Source of the DNA: STC-74 sp043756665
Lineage (GTDB): Bacteria; Patescibacteriota; Gracilibacteria; BD1-5; UBA2023
NCBI GenBank assembly: GCA_043756665.1
Contig: JAYUQR010000026.1
Location: 1 to 5,179 of the forward strand
Reading direction: 5' to 3'
DNA length: 5,179 nt
In this document: positions 4,326 to 5,179 of the stretch, piece after piece
Position numbering within the stretch: position 1 is the stretch's first letter
How the letters are laid out: every line of letters begins with the position of its first letter
Notes under the pieces: model-generated
Told to the model about the DNA's origin: nothing
Database searches by the model: none
What the model saw: the letters and a program-made list of their open reading frames with translations, nothing else
Program-made: the position numbers and the translations under genes

Positions 4326-5179
4326 CTAAAACCCACTCTGGAGCTCGAGCATCTTATGATAAATTCATCATAAGGCAATAAGTGACGCGTGATCTCCTCG
4401 TTCTACTACTTTCCCTCACTCGATCACGATGATATCATCCGCATGACGGACAGTCTGGAGTCGGTGTGCGATGATGATGACGATACGTCACTCGAAAAGA
4501 GTATTGAGAGCGGCCGTGATCTTCTCCTCACTGAATGAGTCAAGTGCTGAGGTTGGTTCATCGAGGAGGATGATCTCCGGATTTTTCAGAAATATCTTCG
4601 CGATAGCGAGTCGTTGTTTCTGTCCTCAGCTGAGTCTGACACCACGTTCTCAGATCTCAGTATCGAGTCCTTGTTCCATCTCGAAGACGAAGTCACAGTG
4701 CGCGAGATGAAGGACTTCGGTGAGCTGTTGTTCAATGTCAGATGAGGTATCAGTTGGCAGTAATCAGCTATCAGAATGGATATCTCTGTCATTTCGAATG
4801 GAATCATCCTGTTTCTGTGGATGATGTAATGAGAAATCTTGCTCTGTTTTTCATACTCTTTTTTTGTCATCCTTGGCGGAGCCGAGGATCTCTATGGAAC
4901 ACTCGGAAAGAGATTCTCCTTTGGAGAATGACAAAGAATGATTTCACTTTTTGGATCACTTTCTAAAAGAATCATTTCTGATTACTGCTAACTGCATACT
5001 GCTTACTAAGTTTTCCCTGATTGTTCCATCGAAAACACTCGGTTCCTGAGTGAGATATCCTATATGCGGATAGTAGGTCTGCAGTGCGGTCTCATCGAGT
5101 CTATTTCCGAGAACAGATATCGATCAAGATTCTGGATGGAGGTATCCGGCGATGAGCTTCATGAGTGTAGTCTTTCCTC
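4326..5179 (-). CDS. ABC exporter ATPase domain (C-terminal part; start beyond the window), UGA read as Gly, with in-frame repeat insertion
   Basis: 283 residues are visible and the gene ends in TAG. Numbering from the Walker A GKTTLMK at the right edge: Q-loop YLTQEPSVFDGTIREN (41-56), signature LSGGQKQRLA (from 182, Gly184 from UGA), Walker B IILLDEPTSALD and H-loop IIIAHRLQ. The tail GGKVVERGDHASLIALGGIYHKMLELQSGF is typical of exporter-type (ABCB/MsbA-like) half-transporters. The membrane domain would lie off the right edge. The window contains eleven UGA codons in frame. The oddity is spacing. The Q-loop Gln44 and the signature Leu182 are 138 residues apart, against about 57 in E. coli MsbA. 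The excess is a palindromic repeat element (4747-4999) that keeps the frame open. All catalytic motifs survive, so the protein may still work, but a decayed gene is possible. The substrate is unknown. The C39-like peptidase follows directly. Confidence 0.88.
4747..4999. mobile_element. Composite palindromic (MITE-like) insertion inside the ABC ATPase gene
   Basis: The outer arms CAGTTGGCAGTAATCAG (4751-4767) and CTGATTACTGCTAACTG (4978-4994) are inverted repeats with 16 of 17 bases matching. They extend to GTAT/ATAC with one bulged base. Between them lie three hairpin units. The first is ATTTC/GAAAT enclosing ATCATCC/GGATGAT (4791-4837). The second is a 9-bp stem ATCCTTGGC/GCCGAGGAT (4869-4889), including one G-T pair. 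The third is a perfect 7-bp stem ATTCTCC/GGAGAAT (4913-4929). An imperfect 13-bp direct repeat (4933-4945 and 4966-4978, 12 of 13) also occurs. There is no transposase and no clear target-site duplication. It matches a roughly 80-residue excess in the encoded ATPase. Confidence 0.7.
4863..4935. repeat. Nested TTTGTCAT...ATGACAAA palindromic element
   Basis: An 8-bp perfect terminal inverted repeat (TTTGTCAT 4863-4870, ATGACAAA 4928-4935) encloses two hairpins, with stems at 4869-4889 and 4913-4929. Its termini match those of the intergenic element at 1641-1753 (TTGTCAT...ATGACAA), so the two look like one dispersed repeat class. It resembles the widespread GTCATCCT...AGGATCT palindromes of bacterial intergenic DNA. 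Here it is translated as part of the ABC ATPase. Confidence 0.65.

Noticed and set aside
4353..4374. 8-bp perfect inverted repeat CTTATGAT/ATCATAAG as a terminator
   Set aside because: It lies within the ABC coding sequence, encodes the conserved ALGGIYHK tail region and has no T-run behind it.
4586..4870. A 94-residue minus-strand frame starting inside the repeat insertion
   Set aside because: It is out of frame with the ABC ATPase and destroys LSGGQ. The motif-bearing frame is continuous through the region.
4740..5010. Intein or self-splicing intron as explanation of the ABC insert
   Set aside because: The insert is too short for a normal intein, and no Cys/Ser...His-Asn splice-junction pattern or group I/II intron core is seen. 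Palindromic repeats explain it better.
1..5179. CRISPR array, tRNA or rRNA genes
   Set aside because: I saw no regularly spaced direct repeats, cloverleaf or rRNA-like sequence. The UCA-anticodon tRNA-Gly expected in this genome is not in the window.

Overview
The window reads as a piece of a genome that uses genetic code 25, in which UGA means glycine. Under the standard code almost every gene here is broken. Reading UGA as Gly joins the pieces into six coherent genes carrying 26 in-frame UGA codons. Several of these fall on family-invariant glycines: the LSGGQ of an ABC ATPase, the GVNP of PPK2 and the GDP of a C39-like peptidase. All six genes end in TAA or TAG and none in TGA. Among known lineages this points to Candidatus Gracilibacteria (BD1-5/GN02) or Candidatus Absconditabacteria (SR1) of the Candidate Phyla Radiation. 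The assignment rests on the recoding alone.

Layout, left to right. Positions 1-31 hold the 5' tip of an unidentified minus-strand gene with a near-consensus promoter at 56-84. Positions 207-746 (minus) encode a MbcA/ParS/Xre-type (DUF2384-like) antitoxin-like protein with no toxin gene visible in the window. A 62-bp divergent intergenic region separates it from a TrmB-family transcriptional regulator (809-1585, plus) and carries a promoter and a perfect inverted repeat that abuts the TrmB start codon. Positions 1586-1780 are a convergent intergenic gap that holds a 113-bp palindromic repeat element. Positions 1781-2722 (minus) encode a PPK2 polyphosphate kinase with a lysine-rich tail. Upstream of it, 2771-3193 (minus) encodes a 140-residue, 34% lysine, histone-H1-like protein with its own strong promoter. 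Positions 3313-4293 (minus) encode an exported C39-like cysteine peptidase. Positions 4326-5179 (minus) encode the ATPase end of an ABC exporter, cut by the window edge.

How the genes may work together. The H1-like protein and PPK2 are neighbours on one strand, and PPK2 ends in a similar basic tail. Both could meet polyphosphate or DNA, as the H1-like AlgP does on polyphosphate granules in Pseudomonas. The ABC exporter and the secreted peptidase sit 32 bp apart on one strand and probably form a transcription unit. The TrmB-like regulator probably controls itself and possibly the divergent antitoxin-like gene.

The most unusual structure is inside the ABC ATPase. A roughly 250-bp composite palindromic repeat, with near-identical terminal inverted repeats, lies between the Q-loop and the LSGGQ signature, yet the frame stays open throughout with UGA read as Gly. 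The protein would therefore gain about 80 extra hydrophilic residues while keeping all of its ATPase motifs.
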